Source of the DNA: Isoetes taiwanensis
Lineage: Eukaryota > Streptophyta > Lycopodiopsida > Isoetales > Isoetaceae
DNA: 64,000 nucleotides
Assembly (NCBI GenBank): GCA_021234155.1
Contig: JAJEKV010000018.1
Location: 19,889,252 to 19,953,251, forward strand
Reading direction: 5' to 3'
Each line of letters begins with the position of its first letter. Within the stretch, counting starts at the first letter, position 1. A model generated the notes under the pieces. It did no database searches. It worked only from the letters and a program-made list of their open reading frames with translations, and was not told the origin of the DNA. Positions 22,640-34,345 of the stretch are shown one piece after another. Both the position numbers and the translations under genes were made by a program.

Positions 22640-22975
22640 AATATACTATACTTCACTTCACTTCTCTCACATAATTCTTGTAATGATTTAGTGGAAAGCA
22701 ATGTGGGAGTAAAACAGGGGTGTCCTCTATCGCCTACATTATTTGGTCTTTTTATAGACCAACTTGAATGCTGGATGGGTGATGGTGGAGACGGAACGCC
22801 TATAAATGGGTATGTTCTTATGCTACCTTTATATGCTGGTGATATGATATTGCTATCTAGGAGCATACAGGGGTTGCAATGGCATTTGGATGCGCTTTCA
22901 TTATTTTATCATGCAAAAGGCATGCAAGTTAATATGGGTAAGACCAAAGTGATTGTGTTTGGGGCAAAAAACTGA
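22640..22975 (+). mobile_element. LINE reverse-transcriptase central fragment
   Basis: Reads NVGVKQGCPLSPTLFGLFID, then LPLYAGDMILLSRSIQGLQWHL and GMQVNMGKTKVIVF. VKQGCPLSPTLF is the RT finger/palm block; YAGDM replaces the catalytic Y-x-DD (usual YADDI), so a catalytic Asp is lost. GKTK-VF is the following block. Likely the continuation of 20540-20835. Confidence 0.85.
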
Positions 22976-23329
22976 TCATTTAAAGTTCTATTATCAAGGT
23001 GAACTTGTAGAATTACCAATAGCTACAAGTACCTTGGGATATTAGTGGATAAGAGTCCAAATTGGATCCAAGCGAAGGGAGCAAAAGTAAGTGGTCACAA
23101 ACACTATATGCAATGCAAGCGTAGATGTGTCAAAGCAAGCGGGGGAGCGGAGGTCGTATATTCTTGAGGGCGTGGCCATTGAGGCAGAGGGAGTGGGCGT
23201 GGAGCTGGAGCAAGCGGGCAGGTAGAGCATTATCGGAGGAGATTGGGGCTGAGGCAAAAGAGTGGGCTGAGGTCTTGCAGCGATTTGGTGGGCTTAAAAA
23301 TGCACATCTTGCCTCGAACTAGGCACGTG

Positions 23330-23650
23330 GCTCCCCTTATCGGCGGATGATTCTAACCTTGGCCAGCTCACACTGCAGGACTCTTGTAGCTCGAGTGAGG
23401 TCTCAGTCCACATACAAGGATGTCCCATTCAATTGCTTCGCTCCCAACGCAAAGATGGCACCCTATACCTGTGCATCTGCGACCGTGAATACGACAATGC
23501 AGTTGTGGTCAGGGCATTGAGCACCATGGCGGCTTGCTCTAGCAATGTGAACAGGAACGTCATGCAGTCAAGGATCTGCGTCTGGAGGCGATGAATGAGA
23601 TTCTCCCCTTCTTCTTTCGATAGGCCCCGGATTACCAAATTATGGCCTCT
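23330..23650 (-). mobile_element. Gag-like fragment related to 1-330
   Basis: The - strand is open for about 70 codons (LSKEEGENLIHRLQTQILD, then ALTTTALSYSRSQMHRYRVP) and continues past a stop. It aligns in order with - strand 93-329 (IRILGRMAF against ILDCMTFLF, with the same spacing to the AAAGATGG word). Composition suggests a gag region; no further domains. Confidence 0.4.
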
Positions 23651-24239
23651 CCCTCTATGCTCCCGAGATTCTGTGGATCAATGTCGATTGGAACTGAGAA
23701 TGTAAGCTATGAGTTTGGCTCAGCAGATGGATTCTATTGGGTCTACAACTTCATTTTTTACTCCATTATGCAATGACTTCAAACTAGAACTTTCCACCAT
23801 CCTTGCCACATTTCCCTTGCTATTGCTCAATATTGGATCTATAACCTGGTTAACATTTTGCTTAGCAATTACTTTTACCAGGTTCCTATTTTGTGTACAT
23901 GATAGATATGCAAGTTTTTAGAGACAGTCAAACTTCATAATGGATGCAGCATGATCACACAATTTTTCTGTAGTAATATTTTTTGTTGTTCTATGCAAAT
24001 CTATTAGCCTGCTTGCTGCTGAAGCTGGTCATCTCTATCTGATAGGCAATTCACTTGTTGGAATTGTATGAAACATAAGAACAATTGTTGTGTATGTGAA
24101 TCCAAGTGATTCACACTATGGTTTCATGTTTAATTGTACTTTGCTATCTTATAGCAGATCTTTGTATGGTTTAATGGAAAAAACAACTCTTACTCTAAAA
24201 AAAAAGTAATTGCAATTTATTTCATATTTAGAATATGTA
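23651..24239. other. No gene recognised
   Basis: AT-rich DNA between two retroelement fragments, short frames only. Confidence 0.4.
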
Positions 24240-24548
24240 TATGGGGGTGTGAATATGATGATATACGCCAAAAATAAATTGTGGCATGGCAGACTAGCTC
24301 ACACACATGTAAATAATGTAAGGTATGTGGGGAAGAAAGGCCTTATAGTTTGTACAAACAATACAAATGGAAGATTCATCTGTGAAGGATGCGTGTTAGA
24401 TAAGATAACAAGGCTGCCATTTCACGAGAAAGATAAAAGGACAACAGGAATATTTGATCTTGTACATGCAGACATTTGTGGTCCACTTAATATCAGAGGA
24501 CGTATAGGAAAAAGGTATTTTGTGTCATTTGTTGATGCTAGGAAGTAA
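24240..24548 (+). mobile_element. Ty1/copia gag-pre-integrase and integrase start, truncated
   Basis: Reads KLWHGRLAHTHVNNVRYVGK, then ICEGCVLDKITRLPFHEKDK (HHCC zinc finger: H-x4-H and C-x2-C) and FDLVHADICGPLNIRGRIGK, then RYFVSFVDARK, the start of the integrase core with its first catalytic Asp region. The element stops at a TAA just 10 bases before the left edge of the 18.5-kb duplication (24559), so the rest is missing. Confidence 0.85.
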
Positions 24549-25159
24549 ATTCTTTCAGAATTTCCTTAATAGATCATCTAGAGCTACCATTCCAGACGAG
24601 TTAGCATCTTTTATCTCTAGTAGAGCCTTTCTAGAACCTTCAATTCGGATAACGAACCCTAATTAATGAACCCTAACTGTAAGTTAGATGCATGTGATTA
24701 GATTAGATGTTATTCTTGTTATTTGTTATGTTACATTCATAATGATGTTGGTTGATCTCATGTTTGCACCTCTTGTGTATTGGAAAGGGGGATAGAGACC
24801 TAGTAGTCTTATTTAGATGACGCTCTTAGTTTAGACTCCTTTGTTACTATTACATGCGGCATGTGCATAGAGCCCACGGGGCTACGGAGGCTATATTGTG
24901 ACTGAGCACCACATAACGGGAATCAATAGTAAAGTGGAGGGAGGTCCTTGCTGAGTGCGGCTACTGGGAACCCATAGCGGGCTAAACTTATAGTCGGTCA
25001 CTTTGAGCAGGCCAGGTATGAGTCCGACACTCCCTGGATCAATGCCCTGACCCTCAAGAGCTGCAGGTGTTGGCTTGGCTCTTGTTTTGGGAAGTTCAGT
25101 CGAGTGAGGACGTGTGCCGCCACTATCCTTTAGTTGCCCATGGAACCACTTTATTTCGG

Positions 25160-25555
25160 GAAAAAGGAATGAAAGGATGAGGAAAGAAAAACTAGGCCTC
25201 CTGAACAAGATTAAAGAGGTTAGACAAAGGACTCTGGGAAAACCTGAAGATCTCAAGATGCATAGGGAGGAGATGACTCTGGAAATTCAAATAAAATCCA
25301 TCGAAGAAAGGGAGGCTAGAGGCATGGCTCTCAGGGCAAAGATCAAACACTATATTTGTATGGCCCATGGATGCTTAGGTTGCCTTTTAAGAGTAGCCAA
25401 AAATAGAATGGTTAATAACTCTATATCGGCCATTAAACTTAGTGATGGTAGAACCATTGAGAATGAAGAGGATATTAGAAAGGAAGAGATGCAACCCTTC
25501 CTACCTCATGGGACTGGAGAGATGCAACCCAGAGTAGTCTCATGTCAACCTTAGC
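25160..25555 (+). mobile_element. LINE ORF2 linker fragment (copy A)
   Basis: Reads NKIKEVRQRTLGKPEDLKMH, then REARGMALRAKIKHYICMAHG, RVAKNRMVNNSISAIKLSDG and RTIENEEDIRKE. This is the endonuclease-RT linker of plant LINEs (usual NN-I--I---DG---T--EEI). It is in frame for about 145 codons. The copy B counterpart at 43720-44115 is frame-broken. Confidence 0.65.
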
Positions 25556-25839
25556 CATTGTATTGTCATCCCAAGTCATTGCCATAACTCGACTTGCTCT
25601 ATCTTGAGACCCTAACTGTCAGTCGACTTCCCCACGAGCCCAAATCTGAGCCTGAGTAGGAGCTATGTTGATGTATTGTTATATTGATGTATCTGGTGTG
25701 ATGGATGGCTCCCTACCCTTCGAGGTAGGTCGTTATTATTGTTATTGTTATTGCCAGTGTTGACATAGTTGTATTTGCTTCCATTGTTATAGGAGCTTAT
25801 AGGGGATGGGCTGGCAAAACACCCCCATCTCCTCTGTTT

Positions 25840-26110
25840 GTTGTCTGATCAGATCGGATGCGGGCTAGACGGAGGGCCATGTTGCTGGATGGGGGATTTT
25901 GTGCAGACGACGAGGCGGCATAAGTTTCAAGGAGAGCGTTATATTTGTGCAGTCCATGAAGAAATGCTCAATTCTCTCATCCACATAGTAGTACCTATGT
26001 CATTTTTCTTGAAATTTGCTAGATAACTTTTCAGTCACCAAGGCTAGTTTCTCATATGAGAACTTCTTTTCCATGCCATCAACCCCTTTTTCTTTTTCTT
26101 TTTCTTTTTT
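25840..26110 (-). mobile_element. LINE 3'-end fragment (copy A), inverted
   Basis: Reverse complement of the LINE 3' piece at 11390-11640 (shared words TTCATGGACTGCAC-like, AAATTTCAA-AAAAATGACAT, AAATT-TCATATGAGAA). Broken frames. Confidence 0.5.
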
Positions 26111-26235
26111 TCTTGAGGGAACAAAATAATTTATATAAACAAGAAATTTATCACAGTGGTCAAATAGAAATTTACATGGCGGCTTTGAATTTATCGCGAT
26201 GGTGCCCGCCACGAATATTTCTTTAGTTTTAAACC
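26110..26235 (+). mobile_element. CACTA-like subterminal repeats (copy A)
   Basis: Contains ACAAGAAATTTATCACAGTGG and a GCGATGGTGCCCGCCAC block ending in GAATATTTCTTTAG, matching 11215-11370 in reverse complement. The copy B version near 44745-44815 is damaged. Confidence 0.4.
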
Positions 26236-26329
26236 TGTGGAATTAGACCCTCTAGTAACATCTAACATTTAATAATGTGATTCAACACATAAACGAAACT
26301 CATAGCTTTGTTTAAAGTAAAATATGAGA

Positions 26330-27130
26330 TGCTCAAGTTGGGTTGTAGAAACACTTTTACAGAAGGAGACTCGTGAAACTTTTGAGATACGCTCGAGCCT
26401 CGATCTTATTCCAAGGTCAAACCTCTCCTACCTTTGATGTAAAGAGGAGTATCAAGCAAGGCTGTCCCCTTGTTCCATTCCTTTTCAATATAGCAGCAGA
26501 AACACTTTCACATAGATTCTTGCAAGTCTCTACAAATGGTTTGATTCAGGAACTAGAAATGTAGTATGGCTCTCAATAGATTTTTAACCAGTATGTAAAC
26601 AACTCATTTCTATTTGTAGAAGCAGAGGAAAATAACATGTCATGTGCAGGAAAAGTATTGGCCATCCTCTTAATCTTCAAGATGCATCATAAATTGAAAA
26701 AATGCTCAATGCAGTGGCCGTTGGAGACCCTAATCTCACATATTTGAAAAATAATCCCTGAGGGTGAACACTCTAGCTTGTTAGGAATCCCAATGGGCAA
26801 TAACTTCGCTAATGCACAAGTATGGCACAAAATATTGTTAGGCCTACAAAAATATTTGAATTGGTGGAATGTGGCAAAAGCTATCACTTGAAGGATTATT
26901 GTGGCAAAATGGCCAAACATGTGTTACGTAATACTTATATATACATGTCATCAATTACACTTGCTCCAAGAGAGAAGGTGCATAGAAGGGCTGATTAAGA
27001 ATTTTATCTTTGGGGTTGGGGGCAACGATCAAAATTGCTTGGTGGAAGTGCAAGAGGGACAAAAGCGAAGGAACTGCTATGTTCGACATATTAGTCTTGG
27101 CCAAATTAATAGAAGTCGTATTTAATTAAA
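26330..27130 (+). mobile_element. LINE reverse-transcriptase fragment (copy A)
   Basis: About 26370-26565 reads MKLLRYARASILFQGQ, then VKRSIKQGCPLVPFLFNIAAE and TLSHRFLQVS, the KQGCPL RT block. Downstream, FIFGVGGNDQNCLVEVQEGQ (about 27000-27060) matches the thumb/connector of the same family. Interrupted by stops. Inverted relative at 10250-11150; copy B counterpart 44930-45730. Confidence 0.7.
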
Positions 27131-27649
27131 GTGGGACTCATTCCATTCCCATTTTTTTGAACCACATTAATTTACATGAAAAAGAGCACCCCGATCGAAA
27201 ACTATCCTTAATTTGATTTTTTGTCTAGAACTCGCGATGAAGCTTTCCTCGGTTTTCCACGATTAGCGAAGTCGAGAACAAGAACAATGCAAGCTGAAAC
27301 AATGGAAATTCATTCTGATTGAAATCAAAGTTCTAGATTGAAACCAAAGTTTACAATGGTTGAAGATATCATGATGGTCGGTGACACAAATATTACATCA
27401 TCTTAGCACACGGACCACCTCCATCGGGAACAACATGCGAGCAAGGTCGAGGCGTTCCAAACCACAAGAGCAACTTGAAGAGAATAGAAATCTGAACTTA
27501 GCTAGCGACATGGCTCCCCCGATCATGTCCTTTTACGTTCAGGATTTGTCTTGGGAAAGGCAAAATCAAGTTAGTGCAAGTGATGCTACGAGACAATACA
27601 AATAAGAAAACAACCCGGTTCTAAGGGCCATTTCTGAAGAATGTAGGTG

Positions 27650-28125
27650 TGAGGCCTTTCGACTCATGGTCGAGGAAAGGCCCCTCCGATGTAGCTTAGA
27701 GCCCAAAAAAAAAAAACAAGGAAAAAAAAATTCCTTCTTTTTCTAAGTAGGCAAAAAAAAAAAAATTTTGAGGGCCTTTCTCGACTTCAGAAGTCGAAAA
27801 GACCCTCAAGGCCCCTCTATCGGCCTTTCTCGACTCGCGAGTCGAGAACGTAACTTCAGTAAAAAATTTTTTTTTTTTTTTTTTTTAACTAGGAAAAAAG
27901 TTTTTTTTCAAGAAAATTTTTTTTAAGGGCCTTTCTCGACTCGTGGGTCGAGAAAAGCATCTGAGAGTAAAAAAACGCAGTTTTGGGGGGTTGAGAAAGG
28001 AAGCTCAAAGTGAAAAACAGAGTTCTGAGGTCGAGAAACGCAGTCCTGAGGACCTTTCTCGACTCGCGAGTCGAGAAAGGCAGCTCAGGGTGGAAAACAC
28101 AGTTCTGAGGTTCAAGAAATGCAAT
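27650..28125. repeat. Cluster of GACTCG...CGAGTC palindromes with 40-bp units (copy A)
   Basis: Five inverted repeats of one family centre near 27667, 27789, 27837, 27941 and 28067. The best (28053-28080) is a perfect 28-base palindrome, CCTTTCTCGACTCG followed by its own reverse complement. From 27945 on, the right half (GTCGAGAAAGGCAG) begins direct units of about 40 bases, each with a CAGTTCTGAGG-like end. Poly-A and poly-T runs lie between palindromes. A related palindrome is at 30152-30173 and a half-site at about 27268. No coding potential. Confidence 0.85.
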
Positions 28126-28428
28126 GGTTGCCCTCTGGATATAATTTCTAGCTCCAATCTCATAGAGCACCAATCATGACTAACTGGACCAGCAATGGTA
28201 TTTTCTATGTATTTTCTAATGCACACCATATCTTATGCATTTATTATGTATACATATACGAAAAAATAGACCCTGCCCCTTTTATAATATATCAATGTTT
28301 ACCCATAGCTTATTTCAAATATAGATTTTCCAAATGGGACACTATGCCTAGCACCACTAAGGTCAACATAAGGGGTAAAATATGATTATACAACCTTCCT
28401 TTCTTCCTTTGAAATAAAGTGAACTAAT

Positions 28429-28545
28429 TTAAAGTATACTATAATCTTGTAGCGACACTAATAATTTAAAGTATACTATAATCTTGTAGCGACACTAATA
28501 ATTTAAAGTATACTATAATCTTGTAGCGACACTAATAAATTTTAG
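28429..28545 (+). repeat. Three 37-bp direct repeats (copy A)
   Basis: AATTTAAAGTATACTATAAT followed by CTTGTAGCGACACTAAT is repeated three times without change, then followed by two copies of CCATTAACCTTAGAAAAATAA at about 28597 and 28618. Copy B: 46973-47087. Confidence 0.9.
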
Positions 28546-29044
28546 CCCAATTAATGGTATGTTTGTAATATATTAATGTAACAAGCTTTTTTTTCCCATT
28601 AACCTTAGAAAAATAACCCATTAACCTTAGAAAAATAACCCATTGTCTACGGTATATCCATATTTTTTTTCTTACGTACACTCTATTATTCTACTTTTTT
28701 CTCTCAATATTTGGCTTTTTTTTCTCCCATCTCTTAAGTTCGAAATTTGAAATTGAAAAGGGGGGAGATTTTCGAAATTTGAAATTGAAAAGGGGGATTT
28801 GGTGCATTACCTTTTGAAAAAAGAAATTTGGTACACTTACGAAATCCTCGGGCCGGCTATGGCGAACTCTCAAGATCCCCGGTGGCTATGGCGAACTCTC
28901 AAGAAAATTTTCTAAGAACCTCGGCCCACCATACCTTCCAAGAAGCCTCCTCATCATCTATGGCGAGCTGGTATTGCTTTTGTCGCAATCAACTTCTCTC
29001 AAGAATTAGGGGCGAAATTAGGGGCAAAAATTACGATTCTAATG

Positions 29045-29190
29045 ATGCTTTTTGCAAAGGCATTGTTGAAGAGCGCCCGTTGTTGAAGAGCGCTTGATGT
29101 TGCTCCCGATCCGATCCATTGTTGAAGAGCGCAGTTTGTTGAAGCCGTTGTTGAAGAGCGCCGTTGTTGAAGCCGCAATATTGCTCCCGA
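29045..29190 (+). repeat. GTTGTTGAAGAGCGC minisatellite (copy A)
   Basis: GTTGAAGAGCGC or GTTGAAGCCG occurs seven times, interspersed with two TTGCTCCCGATCCG words. Copy B: 47605-47735, with small losses. Confidence 0.85.
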
Positions 29191-29680
29191 TCCGTACATG
29201 TTACCATATCGCGAAAGCTCAACCCGAGAACTCAAATCGTTAAATATTTTCAGCCCGGGTGAGTTTAGAAAGGAACGGAAGTATGGCTATGCTTGCTTCT
29301 CCGGCTCTGTTAATCTCTCCTTGGATCTAAAAGGCAATGTGTATGCCTTAGCTTTTTCCTTCCTTTTTGCACTGATTCGGCCACAGAGCATTCTGGCTTC
29401 TGATAAGCTCAAATCTTGAAGGGCATTCATCTTCTGCCATGAGAGAAATGGTCAATCTTACACCTCCCTTTTCCATAGCAAGAATGCATCATTGGCCTAT
29501 TCCATCTTTTGTCTAAAGATCTGAGCCAAGCCGATTCTCAGGAGCCCTATTTCTTGGAGCCGATTCATGGATTCTTGAGTGTTTTTTTCTGCTACCAAGA
29601 AGGCCTAGAGAGCAATCGACTCCACCTCCTGTTTTATTCAAAATGCACTACTGCAAATAGAACATCCTTAGTATCAGATG

Positions 29681-29790
29681 TAGATCCTTAGTATCGGCTT
29701 CGACTAGCACTTCCGCCTGTGAGACGTCTGCAAATAGATCCTTAGTATCGGCTTCGACTAGCACTTCCGCCTGTGACACGTCTGCAAATA
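29681..29790 (+). repeat. Two 54-bp direct repeats (copy A)
   Basis: TAGATCCTTAGTATCGGCTT, CGACTAGCACTTCCGCCTGT and CGTCTGCAAATA occur twice in tandem with one difference. Copy B (about 48228-48345) is recognisable but has many indels. Confidence 0.85.
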
Positions 29791-30304
29791 GACTTTGTTG
29801 GATGCATCTGTGTAACTAATCCGGCGACTTCAGACCTTGCTTCTGGATTGAAGAAATCGAGATGGCAGGCATTCCGGCAAAGGGGGGGATGGCAAAGGGA
29901 GATGGCAGCCATTCCGGCAAAGGGGGGCCAGAACAAACTGCCAAAACAGAGGAATATTTAAACTCTGCCGCCTCTGTATTTCTGTACTTCTCTTTGCCAT
30001 TCTTGTTCTTATTCTTTGCTATTCTAGTGAACTAGTGAATGGGAACTAGTGAATGGGAAGTCGAGATAGAGATATAGTCTTTTCTTGAAAGCGCAGGTCG
30101 CTCCTTGCAGATTTTAAACCTCAGCAAATGGAGGTGAAGGCATACTTTTCAATTCTCGACTCACTAGTCGAGAAGAGAAGAGAACGGTTTATATTTTTTT
30201 TATTAAATTAGTTAAATTATTTGATATTTAATTAAACTAATTATTAATTGTATTTTAATATTATCATTTTTAATCTCAAGGGGATATATTCCCCTTTAAT
30301 TATT

Positions 30305-30625
30305 TTGGTTTTCCCCTCCCCCTTCCCCCTTCACCTCTTCCCCCAACTCTTCCCACTCGCCCCCTCTTCTCACCCCCCTTTTCGAACTTCCTCCCTTGCC
30401 CCCTCTTTTCACCCCTCTTCTCACCTCCCTTCCGAACTCACCTCGCCTTGCCCTCTCTTCTCACCCCTTTTCCCGAACTGACCTCCCTTGCACCCTCTTC
30501 TCACCTCCCTTGCCCCCTTCCCCCCCCTTTCCGAACTTCCTCCCTCCCCTTCCATGACTTATCCCCTTCCATGACTTTTCTCAACTTCTCCCCCAACTTC
30601 TCCCCTTCCCCTCCCCCTGATCTAA
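30305..30625 (+). repeat. C/T-rich tract (copy A)
   Basis: About 320 bases dominated by CCCTCTTCTCACC and CTTCC words, with few purines. Open in one frame for lack of stops, not coding. Copy B: 48846-49158. Confidence 0.85.
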
Positions 30626-30839
30626 CAACGATTCAATGTAAAACTTCGATTTAATGTCCCATTTTCAGTCCGAGTCCCAAAATTCGAGATTTGTCCCACT
30701 TTAATTAAATACGACTTATAGCCAAATTCATAAAATGATCATGTGGGAAGCGAATGTTGCCCCATATACTGATTACCTTGTGAAAGAATATGAGGTGACA
30801 TTCTAGTGTAGCCTGCTGTAAAGAAACCGATCTTCTGCA

Positions 30840-31830
30840 GAAGTGTCTGATATGGGACCGTGGACTTAACTTCAAGTGCCCGAGCCAGAAAGGCCTTTTG
30901 GACCCGCTCTAAGTCCTTCCAGAAGGCAAGTGATTACCACTGGTCCTCACATCTCCATCCCAAATAGAAGAACGAGTTCCACCAAGACCGCAACAAGTGT
31001 GACTGGTGGACCCAATTGTAAAGCTCTGCTTTATAACTATTGTTCTGCATTGCAAATAAAGCCTTCTAGCTTGCCCTCACTCATTAGCAAGTACTTCCCA
31101 AAATGTGGCAGTAACTAGCTCCACTCTTGTAGGTTGGCATAACCTCCACATTTTGACCTTAACAAGCGAAGGAAGACGACCTTGGTTCATTGAAGATGAG
31201 AAGCACCTTAGTCTTATCCAAATTCACACGTGTTCTAGTGGGGCCTGGCAAAGTATCCATGGCATCTAGATGATGCTGCATGTCGGCTGAGGTGTAAGCT
31301 AAGAGGTCCATATTGTCCACATAGATGGGGCGTAAATGAGCTGCCATACGAGATGGTGCATGAGCAGAGCCCTTCCATCCCCACGCTGAACAAGTAAGCC
31401 CTTTAGATAACCAATATAGAGACCAATAGCATTGGAGGGTCCAACATTATTATTTACAAGTTGGCCTGATGGTGGCATTCGGGCTGAGCATATTTTGTAC
31501 AGTCAGTAAACTGTATTCCGCAACTCTAGAGGGACTCCTAAGTGCGTCAATCTCTCCCATAGCTTCTCCCTAGGTAAAGTGTCAAAAGGCTTTGCAAAGT
31601 CAGCAAAAACAGGTCTTATCGGAAGGAAGCCGGAATAATGCAAAAACCTAACGGATTGAAAAGATGGTGGAGGTAAAAGAAATCGAGACCACTGTCTCAA
31701 AAGCGATGGCAACATGTCTACCCCAGAAGGTGTAGCTCGGAAAAGCCGTTCTATCTGAATTCGTCTAAGGTGTGGCTCGGAAGCCGTTCTATCTGAAACG
31801 TAGCCTAAGGATGGGTTCACATGCAACAGT
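30840..31830 (-). mobile_element. LINE reverse-transcriptase fragment (copy A)
   Basis: - strand, from 31626: FADFAKPFDTLPREKLWERL, then THLGVPLELRNTVY (RT block FVDF-KAFDTVPR). Next, about 31345-31160: HLRPIYVDNMDLLAYTSADM, then TRVNLDKTKVLLIFNEPRS. The catalytic Y-x-DD is YVDN here, so a catalytic Asp is changed. Further along, the AELYNWVHQSHLLRSWWN-type end is clearer in copy B (49673-49401). Frame breaks in both copies. Confidence 0.8.
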
Positions 31831-33235
31831 CGCCTCTGTCAGACCTGAAGTTTTCTGTCTAGAAAAACCTAAACGCGAATTTGTCCCATGCACATCCCCC
31901 AAACTGATTGAAGAGCCAATGAATTTCCTTCTGGTCCTATGCTCCATCAGCTGAAATTGTTGTTTTGTTATTTGCTCGGATGTCCTGTCTATGCTATGAT
32001 CCAACAGAGGTGCATGTCAATTTAAGTATTGGCTCTCCTCATAATAAAAATCTTCAACTTCCAGATTCAATTAGCCCTCGTATTCATCCGGAAGTCAATA
32101 AAAATTGCATTTGTCTGCTATTCTACATGCAATGGATCAACTTAGATCCTACGACATGAACACAAAAAACTTCAAAACGAAGCATATGGCAATCCCCCAA
32201 TCAAAGTAAATACGACCACTCATTATAAAACCAATTGCAACATAATCGCCAATCTCAGACCACAAGCATCATCCCTATCTCTTCACAACAATCAAATTTG
32301 ATAGCACAATAGTCATAACTCCATAATAAATGCATGTCAATAATTAGAACAAAAAGGGAAGTACCTTTTAAAGAATACGAAGAAGTGGTCTCGTAAGAAA
32401 GGTCGGGATGGAAAGGCTCAGAAGGAGAGGAGACGATAGAAAAGTCCAGAGAAGTTTCACCGATGATTCTATACTGTTGAACATATATTGCTCGTCCTCT
32501 CTCTCCCGAGAATACCGATCCAACGGCTTGGATTGATACCATGAATTCTTAATATGCAGCGATAATCACATAGCAAAGTGTTATCTTACAAGGGTAATCG
32601 CATAGTAAATGCTATCTTTAAGTTCAAAAACGAACGCATTCCATAATTGATGACTCGAGTTCTAGTCATCCATCACCAACACTTATGGAGAAAATAAGGG
32701 TGTGTACACTTATGGGAGAAAACCTTTAATCTTCTTGTTTTTCATCTAAACCATAACAGCCAGGCTTTACATATATGGACCGCTAATTTCTTCAACGAAT
32801 TCCACCTTGTTAGAGCCCTAACATGATGTCCTTCACAGACGCAAAAAAGCTCAAATAATCACCTAATTCCAAGCAGGTTGAACATCAAAGCACCCTATGA
32901 AACACTACTCAACTGACTCACTTGCATGATAATAGGGCATCTAGACTGCACGTCTAGATCATACTTACTATGTGATTTACCTATGGTGCCCATAATCTAC
33001 CAAAGTAAACTTTTCACTTTTGAAGGAAGGCAATTTTTCTCACCCTGAACATTCCAATTGGTAAATCATAAAGCCTCGGTGATATGATTTAGTTTGTAAT
33101 AGTTGGGAACAAAGTGCTCTTCCAGCAGATCCTCGTGGGATATCAAAAAACTTCCAGCCATAGCTCTTGCATATGATGGAATATGGGATACCATCTCTTG
33201 AAGTCTCTTATTCTGCTGGCGAAGATTAAACTTCC

Positions 33236-33375
33236 TTTACAATTCCTTTCAAGCAAGGATAACACCTTGGGAGTCCCAATACCAACAAAATTCACACCTA
33301 TGACTTTCTTTACAATTCCTCTCAAGCAAGGATAACACCTTGGGAGTCCCAATACCAACAAAATTCACACCTAAT
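33236..33375 (-). repeat. Two 73-bp direct repeats with a shared open frame (copy A)
   Basis: TTTACAATTCC, AAGCAAGGATAACACCTTGG, GAGTCCCAATACCAACAAAA and TTCACACCTA repeat at a period of 73. On the - strand the units read GVNFVGIGTPKVLSLLERNC, in two frames because 73 is not a multiple of three. Copy B at 51760-51899 is identical. Product unknown. Confidence 0.8.
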
Positions 33376-33435
33376 GATGACCATCTCTTATGTATCCTCG
33401 TATCAACTAAGGAAAGCAGCAGTTTAGGGTCATCA

Positions 33436-33600
33436 TTGAACAATATGTAGCATAATAACGGGGGTTTCTTTTGTGTTTTGTGCGATATTTACTAAGGTTT
33501 TTCTCTATGATTTTGTTGTCGTTATTCAACTAGACGTACTAAATAGTATTTCTAGAGTGCTTTCCGTTTCTTGGCCGTTGATTTTTTATAAGAGGGAGAA
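33436..33600 (+). repeat. ATATGTAGCATAATAACGGG dispersed repeat (copy A)
   Basis: Same family as 21061-21215; copy B at 51965-52110. Confidence 0.7.
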
Positions 33601-34194
33601 TTGGATGGCCGTGATTAAATTTATCTATATATCCACGGGCCTTGATTTCGATGTTGTGCGGGGCAAGAAGCGAAGACCCCCGTTTAAACCGGTGGCTATG
33701 GCGCGGTGCAAAGGCAAAGAAGACCGATTCAAAACCGAGTGCTATGGCTTTTTCTCGATCTGGTTTTTTTCAGGTTTATCTCATCATTTGCAAAAACTAG
33801 GGTTTATAAAAAAAGAAAAAAGCTAGCCGATTCATGCGATCACGGTTCTCCAAGGTAGGTTGAGAGTAGTTAAATATTTTTTTTACAAGGATAGAGGAGC
33901 TCCTAGCTATGGCGATCTTTGCATCATCCTGTCATGGCAAGAGTAACTACCTTTTTACCAACATCCACCCATTTTTTGCCCTCAGAAGCTTCCATGCAAT
34001 AGACCCACAAGCTTGTGTTCTTCCTACCTCTCGGATGCAAGATGGGCGCCTATGATTCTCTCACAAAAAATGTCTCCCCAACTATGTTTGAGGCTGCACC
34101 GTTTGGTATATATGGATCTCAAGCTCCTGCGATGTCTTCTCAACGTTCGCAGGAGGCGGATGTAATGGTTTTGCTTTTGAGATAGAGAGCTGCG

Positions 34195-34345
34195 GTTTTA
34201 GGTTATGAAATGAATGATTTTGTAGCAGATGCCATCATCGGCCGGTTGTTGCTTGATGCAAATGATCCTACTAAGCCTATTAGATACGTTTATAATTGCC
34301 CTGCGGGTTGGCTCGAGTGCTTTGCAATGGGTATTTATGGTTGAT
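34195..34345 (+). pseudogene. Possible ClpP-like protease exon remnant (copy A)
   Basis: The + strand reads LGYEMNDFVADAIIGRLLLD, then ANDPTKPIRYVYNCPAGW and, after a small shift, AMGIYG. ClpP/ClpR proteins have a region of the form LG---D--A--II-QLL-LDA-DP-K-I--YINSPGG followed by AIYD. The order and spacing fit, but the Ser-containing block that should follow is absent, and frames beyond 34345 are unrelated. Copy B (52705-52850) has different indels. The resemblance is short and from memory; it may be a captured exon fragment. Confidence 0.35.

Noticed and set aside
27650-28125. CRISPR-like array
   Set aside because: Eukaryotic context, palindromes at irregular spacing, no equal spacers.
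30248-30654. Pro/Ser/Leu-rich open frames
   Set aside because: C/T-rich low-complexity tract, frames not conserved in copy B.
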